A stretch of 64,000 nt of DNA from Aureliella sp046290675 (GTDB lineage Bacteria > Planctomycetota > Planctomycetia > Pirellulales > Pirellulaceae). Positions 55,135 to 63,628 of this stretch are shown one piece after another. Position 1 is the first letter of the stretch. Each line of letters starts with the position of its first letter. Position numbers and translations under genes: made by a program. The stretch covers positions 310,001 through 374,000 of the forward strand of contig JBKAHA010000005.1 in the NCBI GenBank assembly GCA_046290675.1, given 5' to 3'. The notes below the pieces were generated by a model, which was given only the letters and a program-made list of their open reading frames with translations, had not been told where the DNA came from and searched no databases.

Positions 55135-57678
55135 TTATTCCTCGCTCTGCTCGCCTGCAACCGCGACGGGCTCTTCTTCCGGGATTTCCCGCGTCTCACC
55201 ACGGAATCCTAGTCGGACGATCTTGTCTTCGTCGTCTCGGACAACGTCGACAACGATCGTATTGACGCCTTCGAATTTGCCACGCAGGATTTCTTCTGCA
55301 AGCGGGTCTTCGATCCGCTGCTCCAACGCGCGACGCAGTGGTCGGGCACCGTAGTCGAGATTCGCACCTTTCTCGATGAGGAATTCCTTCGAATCGTCGG
55401 TGAGTTCAAGCTCGTAACCACGATCAAGGAGACGCTCACGGACCTTCGACAATTCGAAGTCGATGACCTTCTTGAGATCTTCCTTCTTCAAGTGACGGAA
55501 GATGATGGTGTCGTCCAAACGGTTGAGGAACTCAGGCCGGAAAACGCGTTCGATCTGATCCATCACACGACCCTTCATGCTCTCGTAGGAGGAGTCGTCG
55601 TCTGGTTTCTGGAATCCGAACGCGGATTCATTCTTGATCGCATCCGCACCAGCATTGGTGGTCAGGATCAAAATGACGTTTCGGAAGTCAACGTTGCGCC
55701 CGAAAGAGTCGGTCAAACGACCTTCTTCCATGACCTGCAACAACATGTTGAAGATGTCTGGGTGAGCTTTTTCGATTTCGTCCAACAAAACGACCGCATA
55801 CGGACGGCGTCGGATTTTTTCGGTTAGCTGGCCACCTTCTTCGTAGCCTACATATCCAGGAGGGGCACCGATCAGTCGACTGATGTTGTGCTTCTCCATG
55901 TACTCGCTCATGTCGATGTGGATCAGAGCATCTGAGTCACCAAACATGAACTCCGCTAGGGCTTTCGCGAGCAACGTCTTACCGACACCGGTTGGACCTG
56001 CGAATACGAAACAACCCGTTGGACGGCGTGGATCCTTAAGGCCACTGCGACTTCGGCGAACCGCTTTGGCGACGGCCGAAACGGCGGCTTCTTGGCTTAC
56101 AACTCGTTTATGAAGATCCGCTTCCATTTCCATCAAGCGAGCACTGTCTTCGGTGCTCAGTCGTGTCAATGGAATACCGGTCATCTTGGAGACAACCTCT
56201 GAGATGACTTCTTCGTCGACGACTCCGTCCGTTTCGCGGCTCTTCTCACGCCATTCGCGAGTGATGTCTTCCTTCTTCTTCCGAAGTTTGTCTGCTTTGT
56301 CGCGGAGAGACGCTGCTTTTTCGAAGTCTTGGTTGGCGACCGCGTCTTCTTTGTCCTTGTTCAGCTTCTCAATGTCTTCGTCTAGCTCTTTCAGATTGGG
56401 TGGCTTCGACATGTTGCGAAGCCGGATTCGCGCACCAGCTTCGTCGATCACGTCGATCGCCTTATCTGGTAAGCAACGTGCGGTGATGTACCGCTCGCTC
56501 ATTTCGACAGCCGCTTCGAGAGCATCGTCGGTGAACTTCACCCGGTGGTGCTCTTCATAGCGTTCCCGCAGACCCTTCAGAATCTCGATCGTTTCGTCTT
56601 TGCCTGTAGGTTCGACGATGATCTCTTGGAAGCGTCGTGCGAGAGCATTGTCCTTCTCGATGTACTTGCGGTACTCATCCAGAGTCGTCGCACCAATGCA
56701 CTGGATCTCACCTCGAGCCAACGCAGGTTTGAGGACATTGGCCGCGTCGATGGCACCTTCAGCGCCACCGGCACCAACGAGCGTGTGTAGCTCGTCGATG
56801 AAGAGAATCGTGTTCTTCGCACGACGAACTTCGTTCATGACAGCCTTGATTCGTTCTTCGAACTGACCGCGATACTTGGTGCCCGCCACCATCATGGCTA
56901 AATCGAGAACGACAATTCGCTTGTCGCATAGAATCTCTGGGACGTCGCCCGCAACAACTCGCTGAGCGAAGCCTTCGACGATGGCAGTTTTGCCAACGCC
57001 AGCCTCGCCAAGGAGCACTGGGTTGTTCTTGCTGCGGCGGCAAAGGACCTGAACCGCACGTTCGATTTCGCGATCACGACCGATGACGGGATCGAGTTTG
57101 CTCTGCTTGGCAAGTTCTGTCAGATCCCGGCCGAAGCTGTCTAGGGCAGGGGTCTTACTCTTTGAACTCTTTGATGAGCTACCAGACTCACGCTCGCCTC
57201 CGCCTTCACGTCCGCCGCGCTCACCATCGCCGCTTTCCATTCCGTGGCCGAGCAAGTTAAGTACTTCTTCGCGGACGTCGTCGAGCTTCAAGCCAAGGTT
57301 CATCAAGACCTGTGCGGCGACACCTTCTTGCTCTCGGAGGAGACCAAGCAAAATGTGTTCGGTCCCAACGTAGTTGTGATTCAAGTTTCGAGCCTCTTCC
57401 ATCGAGTACTCGATCACTTTTTTCGCTCGAGGTGTCTGAGGAAGCTTCCCAATCGTGACCATTTCTGGACCACTCTGAACCAGCTTCTCTACCTCAAGAC
57501 GAATCTTGCGGAGATCTACGTCTAGGTTCTTCAGCACGTTGGCTGCAACGCCGCTGCCTTCCTTGACCAAGCCAAGCAAGATGTGCTCTGTGCCGATGTA
57601 TTCGTGATTAAAGCGCTGGGCCTCTTGGTTGGCCAGCTGCATTACTTTTCGAGCTCGGTCGGTAAATCTCTCGTACAT
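55135..57678 (-). CDS. clpC: ATP-dependent Clp protease ATP-binding subunit ClpC
   Basis: An 847-residue AAA+ unfoldase that feeds substrates to ClpP. The ATG at 57678 (MYERFTDRARKVM) is the conserved ClpC start, with AGGGGAACAGGA just upstream; the frame is open further to 57789. Two N-terminal Clp repeat motifs are seen (HEYIGTEHILLGLVKEGSGV and HNYVGTEHILLGLLREQEGV). Walker A1 is GEAGVGKTAIVEG, a UVR-type middle domain lies near residues 410-460, Walker A2 is GPTGVGKTLLAKAL, and the C-terminal D2 domain is complete (NLDYGARPLRRALEQRIEDP). A glycine/Ser spacer separates the N and D1 domains. clpP and mcsB are not in the window. Confidence 0.97.
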   Translation of the reverse strand: MYERFTDRARKVMQLANQEAQRFNHEYIGTEHILLGLVKEGSGVAANVLKNLDVDLRKIRLEVEKLVQSGPEMVTIGKLPQTPRAKKVIEYSMEEARNLNHNYVGTEHILLGLLREQEGVAAQVLMNLGLKLDDVREEVLNLLGHGMESGDGERGGREGGGERESGSSSKSSKSKTPALDSFGRDLTELAKQSKLDPVIGRDREIERAVQVLCRRSKNNPVLLGEAGVGKTAIVEGFAQRVVAGDVPEILCDKRIVVLDLAMMVAGTKYRGQFEERIKAVMNEVRRAKNTILFIDELHTLVGAGGAEGAIDAANVLKPALARGEIQCIGATTLDEYRKYIEKDNALARRFQEIIVEPTGKDETIEILKGLRERYEEHHRVKFTDDALEAAVEMSERYITARCLPDKAIDVIDEAGARIRLRNMSKPPNLKELDEDIEKLNKDKEDAVANQDFEKAASLRDKADKLRKKKEDITREWREKSRETDGVVDEEVISEVVSKMTGIPLTRLSTEDSARLMEMEADLHKRVVSQEAAVSAVAKAVRRSRSGLKDPRRPTGCFVFAGPTGVGKTLLAKALAEFMFGDSDALIHIDMSEYMEKHNISRLIGAPPGYVGYEEGGQLTEKIRRRPYAVVLLDEIEKAHPDIFNMLLQVMEEGRLTDSFGRNVDFRNVILILTTNAGADAIKNESAFGFQKPDDDSSYESMKGRVMDQIERVFRPEFLNRLDDTIIFRHLKKEDLKKVIDFELSKVRERLLDRGYELELTDDSKEFLIEKGANLDYGARPLRRALEQRIEDPLAEEILRGKFEGVNTIVVDVVRDDEDKIVRLGFRGETREIPEEEPVAVAGEQSEE

Positions 57679-57818
57679 TCCTGTTCCCCTATCGCTATCT
57701 GATTTGCGGCAACCATGCAGGTAATCGCATTGATAGTTTGGAGTTGGAGTTAAGTGCCACTGCAACATTTGCGGCGGCCAATTTTGCAACTGAAAATGCG
57801 AACAAGATCGGTTTGCAA

Positions 57819-57847
57819 ACTGTATGCCACGGCGTCAAGCGTGTCAA
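57819..57847 (-). promoter_or_regulatory. Sigma70-type promoter of clpC
   Basis: On the minus strand TTGACA (57842-57847), a 17-bp spacer, and TACAGT (57819-57824). The -35 is a perfect match and the -10 is a 4/6 match. A leader of about 130 nt would precede the ATG at 57678. No CIRCE inverted repeat is seen. Confidence 0.6.
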
Positions 57848-58214
57848 AATGGCGCGATTATGACAAGTGGGGACAGACGGATTCCAACTGTCCATTCTTA
57901 AGTGCCAGAAGAATGATGCATCGGCAGACTCGACGTGCCATTTTGCACAAAATAGGGCGGCGTGTTCTTATTCCGGCATTCGGATGTGCGATTCCTGACG
58001 ATTCTGCCGGACGAGCACGTTCTACGTCCGCCCCAGATTTCGAAGGACTGCCAATACAGATTCTTGTTCGTATGTCAGGCCGATTCGGTAAATCTCGGGT
58101 CGCAATGGAAAACGACCATCTACGGGAGCGTTCTTTTGGTCAACTTGCCGCAGTTACCGTATTCGCAGGGCAAGCCAAGCGGACACCTGGCAACTGCGTT
58201 TCTTTGAAAGTGCT
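57848..58214. other. Intergenic region upstream of clpC
   Basis: About 367 bp with no supported gene. A 154-codon plus-strand frame across it and the clpC leader has no recognisable feature. It also holds the 3' flank of the minus-strand membrane protein gene; no terminator hairpin is apparent. Confidence 0.4.
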
Positions 58215-58835
58215 CTAGGCTTCGAGCAGCAGATTTCTGTTTGGACGACTTTGGGCGTCAGGTGGCTCATCCTGTTGGTCATCCTGTTGGTCATCCGAAT
58301 TGCTAATCTGGTTTTGCTCAGCGAGTGCTTCCTCAAGTAGCTTCTTCTCGCGACCTATCTCGAAATGCCATTGAAAAGCCGCCTCGAGAAGACTGAGCTG
58401 CTCGAGCTTGCGAAGGGCAGGACGCAACCGCTTTGTGCGTCGGAGCACCCCGATCAGCAGCAGCGCTGCGGTCACATCGTGCGGATAGTCTTGGGTGATC
58501 GTCAGAAGCCGAGCTTCAGCTTCAAACCATCGACCTTGCAGATATTCGGCTTGAGCCGCCGCGAATTCGCTTTCCGTGTCAGGCGAAGTGTCCTCGATCA
58601 GGGTGCTGATGACAAATTGGCAGCGAACGGTCTCGTAAAGCCAAAATGCACCAATTGCTAGCCAAACACAGGCGAGCAGCCAGCCTGGCACCCAAGCTGG
58701 CCAAACAAATGTGCAGAGCAAGAGTCCACAAAACGCCCAAGCGAAAAGTACAGCGATGAGCAGACCGCGGATTTGACCTCGGTACCAAGCTGCGGCCAAC
58801 CCCGGCCATAGGCTTGCAAGTCGAAAGCGATGCAT
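58215..58835 (-). CDS. Two-helix membrane protein of unknown function
   Basis: A 206-residue protein. Two adjacent transmembrane helices (about residues 24-45 and 48-70) follow a basic N-terminus with WYRGQIRGLL. The C-terminal half is helical and TPR-like (EYLQGRWFEAEARLLTITQD) and ends in a Gln/Asp-rich tail. The tail contains a 12-bp tandem repeat coding for QQDD. I do not assign a family. The gene lies upstream of clpC on the same strand but 537 bp away, so co-transcription is unlikely. Confidence 0.65.
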   Translation of the reverse strand: MHRFRLASLWPGLAAAWYRGQIRGLLIAVLFAWAFCGLLLCTFVWPAWVPGWLLACVWLAIGAFWLYETVRCQFVISTLIEDTSPDTESEFAAAQAEYLQGRWFEAEARLLTITQDYPHDVTAALLLIGVLRRTKRLRPALRKLEQLSLLEAAFQWHFEIGREKKLLEEALAEQNQISNSDDQQDDQQDEPPDAQSRPNRNLLLEA

Positions 58836-58999
58836 TGAAAGACGCCGGATTTCTCTTAGATCTCAATTCCGTCCGAGGGGCCAGGAAAAGCCTGGGGCTC
58901 TGCTGGCAGTCGCCCGCAGTGAAGATTCGCGACGAGCTTCGTCAGACTGTAGACCATTTAACCCTTCGAGGGCAAAGGCAGAATCGCGGACGATGCCTC
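58836..58999. other. Non-coding spacer left of the hairpin element
   Basis: Part of the 435-bp divergent gap between the two-helix membrane protein gene and the DUF3127 gene; the rest is mainly the hairpin element at 59000-59154. No ORF or promoter stands out. Confidence 0.35.
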
Positions 59000-59154
59000 G
59001 GCGTCACGATCAGGGCCAATCAAAGTTTGGTTCTAGGCTGTTTCGCCATTGAGCCGCTGGCCGTAAGGCAACGGGTTTCATGACGCACCCGGCCGCTCAC
59101 GCGTCGCGGCTCATTCCCTAGCTTGAAACTCTGATTGGCCCTGGCGTCACGATC
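59000..59154. mobile_element. MITE-like hairpin element with 12-bp target duplication
   Basis: A perfect 12-bp direct repeat, GGCGTCACGATC, lies at 59000-59011 and 59143-59154. Between them are 131 bp (59012-59142) with inverted ends: CAGGGCCAATCAAAGTTT at 59011-59028 and its complement at 59126-59143, 17 of 18 bases matching. Further inward, CTAGG/CCTAG (59033-59037 with 59117-59121), TGAGCCGC/GCGGCTCA (59050-59057 with 59106-59113) and GGGT/ACCC at the tip continue the pairing. The whole can fold into one long hairpin. It encodes no protein. Size, inverted ends and flanking duplication fit a miniature transposable element or REP-type repeat. Confidence 0.75.
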
Positions 59155-59270
59155 TGGTCGGTTTCAAAACGAGATGCTTGGCGTTATCTTGTCTTCATTG
59201 AGATCAAAAAGAAACAAGGCTGAGGTCCGTCCTGGATGGGCTTGCCAGCAGAACAGTTGAAAGTGAGTTG

Positions 59271-59651
59271 ATGAGCGACGCAAAGGTAAAAGGCATCGTC
59301 CATGTCGTCGAAGAGACGAAGACCTACGGACAAAAAGGATTTCGTAAGCGTTTGGTCGTTCTCGAGCAAGACAATGGGCGTTTTCAGAATTTCATTCCAG
59401 TCGAATTTTTGCAAGACGCTTGTGACCAGGTCGACGGATTGAACGTCGGTGACGAAGTTGAAGTGACCTACCGGCTGGGTGGTCGAAAGTGGCAGAGAGA
59501 CCCACAAAGCGAAGTCAAGTACTTCCTGAGCTGTGAAGCCCTAAGCTTCCAGGTACTCGGTGGTGCGGGTAACGCAGCCGGAGTTGGAATGGATGCGAAC
59601 TCAGCGCTGAACGAAGCGGCATTCGATGACGACGATGACGTTCCTTTCTAA
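59271..59651 (+). CDS. DUF3127 protein with SSB-like acidic C-terminus
   Basis: A 126-residue protein from the ATG at 59271. The N-terminal 90 residues match the DUF3127 OB-fold type: VKGIVHVVEETKTYGQKGFR followed by LVVLEQDNGRFQNFIPVEFL. The middle is Gly/Ala-rich, and the protein ends in DDDDDVPF. That tail resembles the acidic C-terminal peptide of single-stranded-DNA-binding protein (DxDDDIPF), which recruits DNA-repair and replication enzymes. A nucleic-acid-binding role is therefore likely but not proven. It lies 42 bp upstream of the rhomboid protease gene on the same strand; the MITE-like element sits directly upstream. Confidence 0.82.
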   Translation: MSDAKVKGIVHVVEETKTYGQKGFRKRLVVLEQDNGRFQNFIPVEFLQDACDQVDGLNVGDEVEVTYRLGGRKWQRDPQSEVKYFLSCEALSFQVLGGAGNAAGVGMDANSALNEAAFDDDDDVPF

Positions 59652-59693
59652 GATCCAATCATCCGCTTTTGTCGAGCCAACCTGGGATAGAAC

Positions 59694-60287
59694 ATGAAGC
59701 ACGCGATCCGTGATGAATTTCGCTACGTGCTGATATTTGTCGCGGTCATCTGGGCCGTCTTCATTCTAGATTCATTGATTCCGGCAATCGATCTGAATCA
59801 ATGGGGGCTCGTCCCGCGGCAGTTTGTTGGGCTACTCGGCATACCGCTGATGCCGTTTCTACACGGCGGGGTAGGGCATATCGCATCGAATACGGTACCG
59901 CTCATCGTCTTGCTTGTTCTGATGGCAGGTTCCAGAACGCGGACTTGGGAGACAGTCGCTGAGATTACAATCCTAGGTGGAGCTCTGCTCTGGATCTTTG
60001 GCCGAGCTCAGGCGTCTTCCGGACAGACGCTAAGCCACGTAGGCGCGAGCGGGTTAGTCTACGGACTGATCGCCTTTTTGATTGTTGCCGGCTTTCGAGA
60101 GAAACGCATCCTTTCACTCGTTATCGCCCTAGGCGTCGGGTTCTTCTTCGGCGCAACTCTACTTTCCGGGGTCATCCCCCGCGGCAACGGCGTGTCTTGG
60201 GACGGCCATTTATGCGGTGCGGTCGCAGGAGCAGCCCTAGCGTACTTCACGCTTGGCAAAAACCAGTCGGACGCGTCTGAAGCCTGA
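59694..60287 (+). CDS. Rhomboid family intramembrane serine protease
   Basis: A 197-residue protein with about six transmembrane helices. The HxxxN-type motif is in HGGVGHIASNT, the catalytic serine is in the canonical GxSG box (HVGASGLVYG), and the catalytic histidine is in DGHLCGAVAGA. It is on the short side for a rhomboid. Substrates are unknown; rhomboids cleave type-I-like membrane segments. It may be co-transcribed with the DUF3127 gene 42 bp upstream and converges with tatC. Confidence 0.9.
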   Translation: MKHAIRDEFRYVLIFVAVIWAVFILDSLIPAIDLNQWGLVPRQFVGLLGIPLMPFLHGGVGHIASNTVPLIVLLVLMAGSRTRTWETVAEITILGGALLWIFGRAQASSGQTLSHVGASGLVYGLIAFLIVAGFREKRILSLVIALGVGFFFGATLLSGVIPRGNGVSWDGHLCGAVAGAALAYFTLGKNQSDASEA

Positions 60288-60373
60288 CCTGCATGAACGC
60301 GGCTGAGTTGCTGTGGCCGCGTCGCCTGGGTTCTTCTTTGTTGGAGATGCTACGGGGCCCAAGTTAGGCCACG

Positions 60374-61669
60374 CTAGGCTTGTGGATCTCTACCTGGGCC
60401 GCCGATGCCAGCCCCTTGGGGCATGTACTTGCAAAGGAAAATGCCAAAGAAGTAGAGTACGACCAGCGGACCGAATAGGCCCATCATGCTGTAGATATCA
60501 GGCGGGCTGAGCAGCATGCTTAGGAATGCGATGGCGAGTACCGCAATTCTCCATTGCGAGATAAACGAATTGACGGAAACCAGGCCGAATCGGTGAAGTC
60601 CAAGCATGACAATGGGTAACTGGAATGCGATGCCAAATCCCAACGGCAGAAACAATGCAAAGGACATGTAGTCGCTAAGACGCGGTGTGAACTCGACGTT
60701 CAGATTCGTCGAATACTTCATCAGGAACCCAAGGACGAATTCGAACACGACGAAGAAAGCGAGGCTAACCCCGGCCAAGAATAGGAGCAGGCTCAACGGC
60801 AGGTACCAATAGACGTAACGTCGTTCGTGGGGATACAGACCGGCAGCGATGAATTGCCAGATGTGGAAGAAGATGCCGGGGCTGCCAATGATAACACCGG
60901 CTACCAGACCGGCCTTCAGCCAGATCATGAATCCTTCAACTGGATTCAGACTAATCAGTTTGTTTTCAATGGGGCGCCACATGAGCATCGGTCGTAGTCT
61001 TTCAAGTTTGGATAGCTCAATTCCCGCCCATGGATTCTCATCCGCAGGGCCGACGCCTACCGATTCATCAGGGAGCATGGCTTTGGCAGGCGTAGCGGTA
61101 TCACTGCTGGCTGTATCACTGCTGTCTTTCGCTTCGCGCTCATCGAGCCCTCCGTCCTGGGGCGATTCCTTTGATGACTTGTCTTTGTTTTCGCCAGGAA
61201 TCTCTGTGGGCATCTGAGCTTCATCGGGTTGCTCTTGGTCTTCAGCAGGATTCGCTTCGGAAGCACTTCCGGCGTTGGCTTCTTTGTCTTCATTCGGAGT
61301 GGACAATACAGGTGGCTGGCTACTGTCGGCGTCCGTCAGCAGCTTCATTTCGGCTGGGTCAATCCAGACTCGTTCTGGCAACATGCCCCGATCGGACAAC
61401 CAAGCAACGAAGTCGGTTGCGGGCTCCGTACCGCCGTTTGCGGCCGCGTATTTGACTTTGGCCTGCTCGATATGGAAGCTTTTAATCGCTTCACGAAGCG
61501 GCGTTTCGATGAACTGAACGATTTGATTGGCAAAGAGCAAACCAATAATCGCCCCGCCGGCGAGCCATAGAAGGGATTTCCCCATCGCCTTGCGAAGCTC
61601 TTCCAGGTGCTCCCCGAAAGACATCGAGCTCTTGTCGAATAAGTCGTCGGCGGGCAACTTGCTACTCAT
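60374..61669 (-). CDS. tatC: Sec-independent translocase protein TatC with large loop insertion
   Basis: TatC is the core of the twin-arginine export system. The N-terminal glutamate-containing segment MSFGEHLEELRKAM is conserved, followed by TM1 at about residues 32-52. Later helices contain PVEGFMIWLKAGLVAGVIIG, YVYWYLPLSLLLFLAGVSL, LPLGFGIAFQLPIVMLGLHR and LLSPPDIYSMMGLFGPLVVL, all typical. Total length is 431, against about 250 in E. coli. The excess is a polar insertion of roughly 140-150 residues in the first periplasmic loop (about residues 80-225), rich in Glu, Asp, Ser and Lys. No tatA gene is adjacent. The ATG at 61669 is the only reasonable start. Confidence 0.95.
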   Translation of the reverse strand: MSSKLPADDLFDKSSMSFGEHLEELRKAMGKSLLWLAGGAIIGLLFANQIVQFIETPLREAIKSFHIEQAKVKYAAANGGTEPATDFVAWLSDRGMLPERVWIDPAEMKLLTDADSSQPPVLSTPNEDKEANAGSASEANPAEDQEQPDEAQMPTEIPGENKDKSSKESPQDGGLDEREAKDSSDTASSDTATPAKAMLPDESVGVGPADENPWAGIELSKLERLRPMLMWRPIENKLISLNPVEGFMIWLKAGLVAGVIIGSPGIFFHIWQFIAAGLYPHERRYVYWYLPLSLLLFLAGVSLAFFVVFEFVLGFLMKYSTNLNVEFTPRLSDYMSFALFLPLGFGIAFQLPIVMLGLHRFGLVSVNSFISQWRIAVLAIAFLSMLLSPPDIYSMMGLFGPLVVLYFFGIFLCKYMPQGAGIGGPGRDPQA

Positions 61670-61986
61670 GGCGTCGCGTCCTGAGTGTGTGAAGACGATA
61701 GAAATTACGGTTGACCGTCAAAATGGACGGACTCGGAGGCCTCGGGTACGTCAATTTCGAGGGCAAGCGTTTGCCGCTTTCGAAAATCACATCTAGACGA
61801 GCCTAAGGGCCGAGATTCCCGCAATCAAAACCTATAGTTTACTCAACTAAGTGCTATCGAACACTGCGACAGAATGTGCCAACCTAAGGGAAAGCGAACG
61901 CACGGATTAAAAAAGCGTTCGATTTTCAACTGCGCGGGCATTTCAGGGCAGAACCAAGAATATCGGCAATGTGAGGAGATGGAGAC
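61670..61986. other. Divergent intergenic region between tatC and manA
   Basis: 317 bp without ORF. A TATAGT near 61833 could be a -10 for manA but lacks a good -35. No hairpin or repeat was found. Confidence 0.35.
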
Positions 61987-62979
61987 GTGATCCAGCCTTA
62001 TCCACTGAGAACGGAACCCTTGTTTCAAGACTATTTGTGGGGCGGACGAAATCTGGGAACGGTGCTTGGGAAACCAATCCCCACGGAAGGTGTTTGGGCT
62101 GAGAGCTGGGAGATGATCGATCATCCCCACCACCAGTCGCGTGTGTGCAATGGCGAGTGGGCAGGCAAGTCGCTCCGCGAAATAGCCCAAAGTCAGCCTG
62201 AGTGGATTTTTGGCGACGAAAGCACGCGACCCGAATCGCTGCCGCTGCTTTTGAAGTATTTGGACTGCCAACGCGTGCTCAGTGTTCAAGTTCATCCGGA
62301 TGATACATACGGACTGCAGATGGACCCGCCAGATCTTGGCAAGACTGAGGCTTGGTACATCATTTCTGCAGAACCAGGTGCGAAGCTATACGCCGGGCTG
62401 AACCCTGGCGTGACCACGGAAGCGTTACGCGAAGCGATAGCGGCTGGCCGAGTTGAAGATTGTCTGCATGTGATCGAGCCCAAGGCTGGCGACTGTGTGT
62501 TTATTCCTGCCGGGACAGTGCACGCGCTGGGCGAAGGTCTCTTAGTCGCTGAAATCCAGCAAGCTTCCAACACGACATTTCGATTGTTCGATTGGAATCG
62601 TGTTGGAGCCGACGGAAATCCACGCGAACTCCATGTTGAGCAAGCGCTGGAGGTCATCGACTTCGATGCTGGGCCTCGCGATGTGCAAACGCCAGAGACG
62701 ACGGAACAGCCAGGACGTGAGCGGTTGGTTCACTGCGAAAAGTTTGTTCTGGATCGGCTGTATGCGGAGTGCCAAGCGACCGTCGCTGGCGATAGCAAGT
62801 TCCATTTGCTGACAGCGCCGAAAGGCGGAATCGTTTTGCAATGGGATCATGCTGGCACGAGTCAGAGTGATCGGCTGGGTGTCGGACAATCGGTCCTCGT
62901 TCCCGCGACCATGCCAGAGCTTCGAGTGCAGTTCGAAGGGGAAGACAATATCCTCCTCGATATGTATCTGCCCCGCTAG
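61987..62979 (+). CDS. manA: Mannose-6-phosphate isomerase, class I type
   Basis: Interconverts fructose-6-phosphate and mannose-6-phosphate, feeding GDP-mannose and glycan synthesis. A 330-residue, cupin-type enzyme of the shorter bacterial form. Zinc ligands are visible in QVHPDD (Gln and His), GKTEAWYII (Glu) and GTVHALG (His). LWGGRNLGTVLGKPIP is the typical N-terminal motif, and the segment VAEIQQASNTTFRLFDWNR is family-typical. The GTG at 61987 has GAGGAGATGGAG immediately upstream as ribosome-binding site. Stands alone between tatC (divergent) and a small lipoprotein gene. Confidence 0.94.
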   Translation: MIQPYPLRTEPLFQDYLWGGRNLGTVLGKPIPTEGVWAESWEMIDHPHHQSRVCNGEWAGKSLREIAQSQPEWIFGDESTRPESLPLLLKYLDCQRVLSVQVHPDDTYGLQMDPPDLGKTEAWYIISAEPGAKLYAGLNPGVTTEALREAIAAGRVEDCLHVIEPKAGDCVFIPAGTVHALGEGLLVAEIQQASNTTFRLFDWNRVGADGNPRELHVEQALEVIDFDAGPRDVQTPETTEQPGRERLVHCEKFVLDRLYAECQATVAGDSKFHLLTAPKGGIVLQWDHAGTSQSDRLGVGQSVLVPATMPELRVQFEGEDNILLDMYLPR

Positions 62980-63314
62980 CTTTGGATTCCACCGCTTTAC
63001 GGCCGTAGCTGTTTTCCCCTGATCCCGGTCTCCGCCTGACTCTAGGGGCCGGACTTCGGCGTTCAATGCGGGGCCGGCGAGTGCGGAAGATCCGGTTGCG
63101 CGGATTGGTCGCGATATGGCAGCTATGCAGTGCGGATGTTAATTGCTGGCATTTGAATGCGACGCAACTCGATATCCAACAAGGAACTGCCGGTAGATCG
63201 ATCGATGTGGCACCGGCCGTTTTCAACTGGCGGCGCAAGGACGGGTTTCCTAGGATGCGTCGATCTTGCAAGAATGCGAACACGGCGGGCGAAGGATGCC
63301 CGGGAAGGATTCTC
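62980..63314. other. Intergenic gap upstream of the small lipoprotein
   Basis: 335 bp. A frame continuous with the lipoprotein gene opens at 63066, but its extra residues are basic and lack any feature before the signal peptide, so it is taken as non-coding. No terminator hairpin was recognised after manA. Confidence 0.4.
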
Positions 63315-63566
63315 ATGTCACGGATGAAATCTGCGTTTGGAGCGTTGATCTGTACGCTTTTCATCTCGCTATCAGGTTGCGCTAGCCGTCCTGGCTGGGG
63401 GTTTTCTTGGGGGCAGGGGACTACGAATCGCCAAAAAGCTCGCGCGGCAGTGCATGATCCCTACCCGCTCAACGATATCGGGCCTGAAGTCGTTGGCGGG
63501 CGTCCAAGAGAATACTTCAACCCAGAGCCCGAAGCCGTACGGCACCAAATCACCAACTCGCGATAG
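63315..63566 (+). CDS. Small lipoprotein of unknown function
   Basis: An 83-residue protein. The ATG at 63315 (or 63324) starts a signal peptide ending in the lipobox SLSGC, so Cys22 is lipidated. The mature part is about 60 residues, with WGFSWGQGTTNRQKARAAVH and a conserved-looking DPYPLNDIGPEVVGGRPREY. Short lipoproteins of this form are common in planctomycete genomes; I cannot assign a role. It converges with the partial gene at the right edge. Confidence 0.65.
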   Translation: MSRMKSAFGALICTLFISLSGCASRPGWGFSWGQGTTNRQKARAAVHDPYPLNDIGPEVVGGRPREYFNPEPEAVRHQITNSR

Positions 63567-63628
63567 ATGATAGAGATAGACGGTCGAAGAATCGTTGAGT
63601 TTCGGTGTAGCACTAAAGTCACCAAGGC

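Noticed and set aside
57754..58218. 154-codon plus-strand frame upstream of clpC
   Set aside because: It overlaps the clpC promoter and leader, has a basic, featureless product and lacks a ribosome-binding site.
63066..63314. Upstream extension of the small lipoprotein frame
   Set aside because: The extension would bury the signal peptide and lipobox inside the protein; the ATG at 63315 is consistent with export.
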